The translations under genes and the position numbers were made by a program. A stretch of 7,678 nt of DNA from Bacteroidota bacterium (GTDB taxonomy: Bacteria; Bacteroidota; Ignavibacteria; Ignavibacteriales; Ignavibacteriaceae): assembly GCA_023406915.1 (NCBI GenBank), contig JAEXTR010000290.1:1-7678 (forward strand), in the 5' to 3' direction. Position 1 is the first letter of the stretch. The number at the start of each line of letters is the position of its first letter. Positions 6,628 to 7,678 of the stretch are shown one piece after another. The notes beneath the pieces are model-generated. The model was given only the letters and a program-made list of their open reading frames with translations, was not told where the DNA came from and made no database searches.

Positions 6628-6883
6628 AAAGTTGAGAATGGGCTAGTTTTGGGCCCGTATTGGCTCAAGTGAGGTTGAGGTGGGCAAATGGAAGACGATA
6701 ATTGAATCAGGTTTAGATATGGCAGTAGTATATGATAAAGAGATTCTGTACTCATCATCTGTAACGGGTAACGATCACCTCATCATCCGTCACATCATAC
6801 TCTATTCTCACTATCCCAATACTGAGCTGCCGTCAATGATTCAACCCTTATTCGCTAACGCTTTCACTAACGATTTATCCTGA
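6628..6883. other. Non-coding spacer without a convincing gene
   Basis: This stretch between the yicC promoter area and the end of the T9SS cargo gene holds no recognisable RNA gene, tRNA, insertion sequence or CRISPR array. A 67-codon plus-strand reading frame from a GTG at 6680 matches nothing I know and is probably chance. On the minus strand, 6832-6755 is open for 25 codons and includes EYDVTDDEVIVTRYR, which faintly resembles the C-terminal strand pair of DUF4258-type proteins. This could be a remnant of a lost gene. The spacer appears more AT-rich by eye than the coding block to its left. Confidence 0.4.
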
Positions 6884-6900
6884 CTGCAAATTGGTTGCAG
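6884..6900 (-). terminator. Short hairpin directly after the T9SS cargo gene (weak terminator candidate)
   Basis: CTGCAA and TTGCAG form a 6 bp stem with a 5-base loop, beginning 2 bases after the TAA stop at 6903. Its place fits a transcription end or 3'-end stabiliser. There is no T-run after it, so it is not a classical intrinsic terminator. Confidence 0.3.
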
Positions 6901-6902
6901 GT

Positions 6903-7678
6903 TTACTTGATGTAGTTATACTTAATAGTGGCTGTATTCAGATCACCATTATTCTCATTCTTTTGCTCAATTCTTATAAAATATACACCTGCAGCTAATC
7001 CATAACCTGCAGGATTAAAATAAATCTCTGAGCTTTCAGGGCTCCTGTACTCATTCATCAGTTCACAGATTCGCTCTCCGGCTATGTTGTACACTGTCAT
7101 TCTGGTAATTCCATACCCTGCCGGATAATACACGATCCGGCTGCCACCGTTAGAGGGATTTGGGTAGATATTCAGCCCCATATCCTTGCTCTTGTTCAAT
7201 ATTTCCGCCTCATCCTGTACGCTGACAACCCACCGTTTATCACCTTTTACAACGAAAATGTAAGCCGGTGAGCCTGGGAAGTTCAGGATTACCTCCATTG
7301 CCCCATCTTTGTTGACATCGTCAAAAGCCATTGCTCTTCGGACGCTATTCTCTACGCCACTGAATCCTCTTACACCTGCCATATTTGTATTGCTTACCCG
7401 GGGACCACCCAGTCGAAATGTTGTGTAATAGAGTCCCGCACTGAAAAGAATATCATTCCATCCGTCACCATTTAAATCCCCGATGTTATATCCCTTGGCA
7501 TCAATACCGACAGAACCTGACGCATAAGTAAAAATTAGACTCGGAATTGTGTCAATCTCACCTTGCTTCCCATAATGGATGCAATTATGATACTTGTTTG
7601 TTCCGTTATTTATATATCGCTTCATGCATAAATCATCAACTCCATCTCCGTTTACATCAACGACGCCTATTGAAGAAC
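6903..7678 (-). CDS. FG-GAP/VCBS-type repeat protein with T9SS type A sorting domain (partial, 5' end outside window)
   Basis: The reading frame is open to the window edge; the ATG at 7625 is internal, because the frame continues upstream with VDVNGDGVDDL (7661-7629). This is the C-terminal part of a secreted or surface-anchored protein. Three calcium-binding-like D-x-N-x-D-G loops of FG-GAP/VCBS beta-propeller repeats are visible: DVNGDGVDD, DLNGDGWND (near 7478-7452) and DVNKDGAME (near 7319-7293). The last 90 or so residues are a type A C-terminal sorting domain: IYPNPSNG (7169-7146), TVYNIAGERI, then GLAAGVYFIRI near the end. Such domains direct export through the type IX system and are cut off at the surface. 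No enzyme domain is visible; it may lie upstream. The segments YYPAGYG and FNPAGYG inside the sorting domain are alike at protein and DNA level. A short hairpin follows the stop. Confidence 0.85.
   Translation of the reverse strand, partial: SSIGVVDVNGDGVDDLCMKRYINNGTNKYHNCIHYGKQGEIDTIPSLIFTYASGSVGIDAKGYNIGDLNGDGWNDILFSAGLYYTTFRLGGPRVSNTNMAGVRGFSGVENSVRRAMAFDDVNKDGAMEVILNFPGSPAYIFVVKGDKRWVVSVQDEAEILNKSKDMGLNIYPNPSNGGSRIVYYPAGYGITRMTVYNIAGERICELMNEYRSPESSEIYFNPAGYGLAAGVYFIRIEQKNENNGDLNTATIKYNYIK

Noticed and set aside
6680..6883. 67-codon plus-strand reading frame with a GTG start
   Set aside because: No recognisable family, no convincing ribosome binding site, and low-complexity-like composition. 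It lies opposite the faint minus-strand remnant and is probably chance.
1..7678. CRISPR arrays, insertion sequences, tRNA or rRNA genes, defence systems
   Set aside because: No regular spaced repeats, transposase motifs, terminal inverted repeats, cloverleaf sequences or defence-gene families were seen on either strand.

Overview
The window looks like chromosomal DNA of a bacterium in the Bacteroidota/Ignavibacteriota/Chlorobiota superphylum. The strongest taxonomic sign is the partial gene at the right edge, which encodes an FG-GAP/VCBS-type repeat protein ending in a type A type IX secretion (T9SS) sorting domain. T9SS is known only from this superphylum. The gene order yicC-gmk-rpoZ-coaBC, with rpoZ between gmk and coaBC and some clear Shine-Dalgarno sequences, suggests an Ignavibacteria/Kapabacteria-like lineage more than a classical Bacteroides or Flavobacterium. 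That narrower placement is inference.

Layout from left to right. Positions 1-408 (+) are the 3' part of nfo, encoding endonuclease IV for base-excision repair. Everything else that codes lies on the minus strand. Read in transcription order, a compact block runs from about 6557 down to 412: yicC (endoribonuclease family), gmk (guanylate kinase), rpoZ (RNA polymerase omega), coaBC (coenzyme A synthesis), a family 4 uracil-DNA glycosylase, dnaB (replicative helicase), and a secreted DUF1460 amidase-like protein. Neighbours in this block overlap by 4 bp or lie 5-15 bp apart, except for a gap of about 100 bp before dnaB that carries a candidate promoter. nfo and the DUF1460 gene converge with only 3 bp between their stop codons.

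Positions 6558-6902 form the only long non-coding stretch. Next to yicC it holds a candidate promoter with a perfect 6+6 bp palindrome over its -35 region. The middle has no convincing gene, only a faint fragment resembling a DUF4258-type C-terminus. A short hairpin lies directly after the stop of the T9SS cargo gene. That gene (6903-7678, minus) runs off the right edge without its start.

The genes in the block serve basic information processing: RNA turnover, GMP-to-GDP phosphorylation, transcription, CoA supply, uracil removal from DNA and replication fork unwinding. A cell-wall-active protein is added at the end by an ATGA overlap with dnaB. I did not find a new defence or mobile system. 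The points most worth a second look are the altered active-site motifs of CoaBC, the helicase/cell-wall-hydrolase coupling, and the palindromic site in front of yicC.
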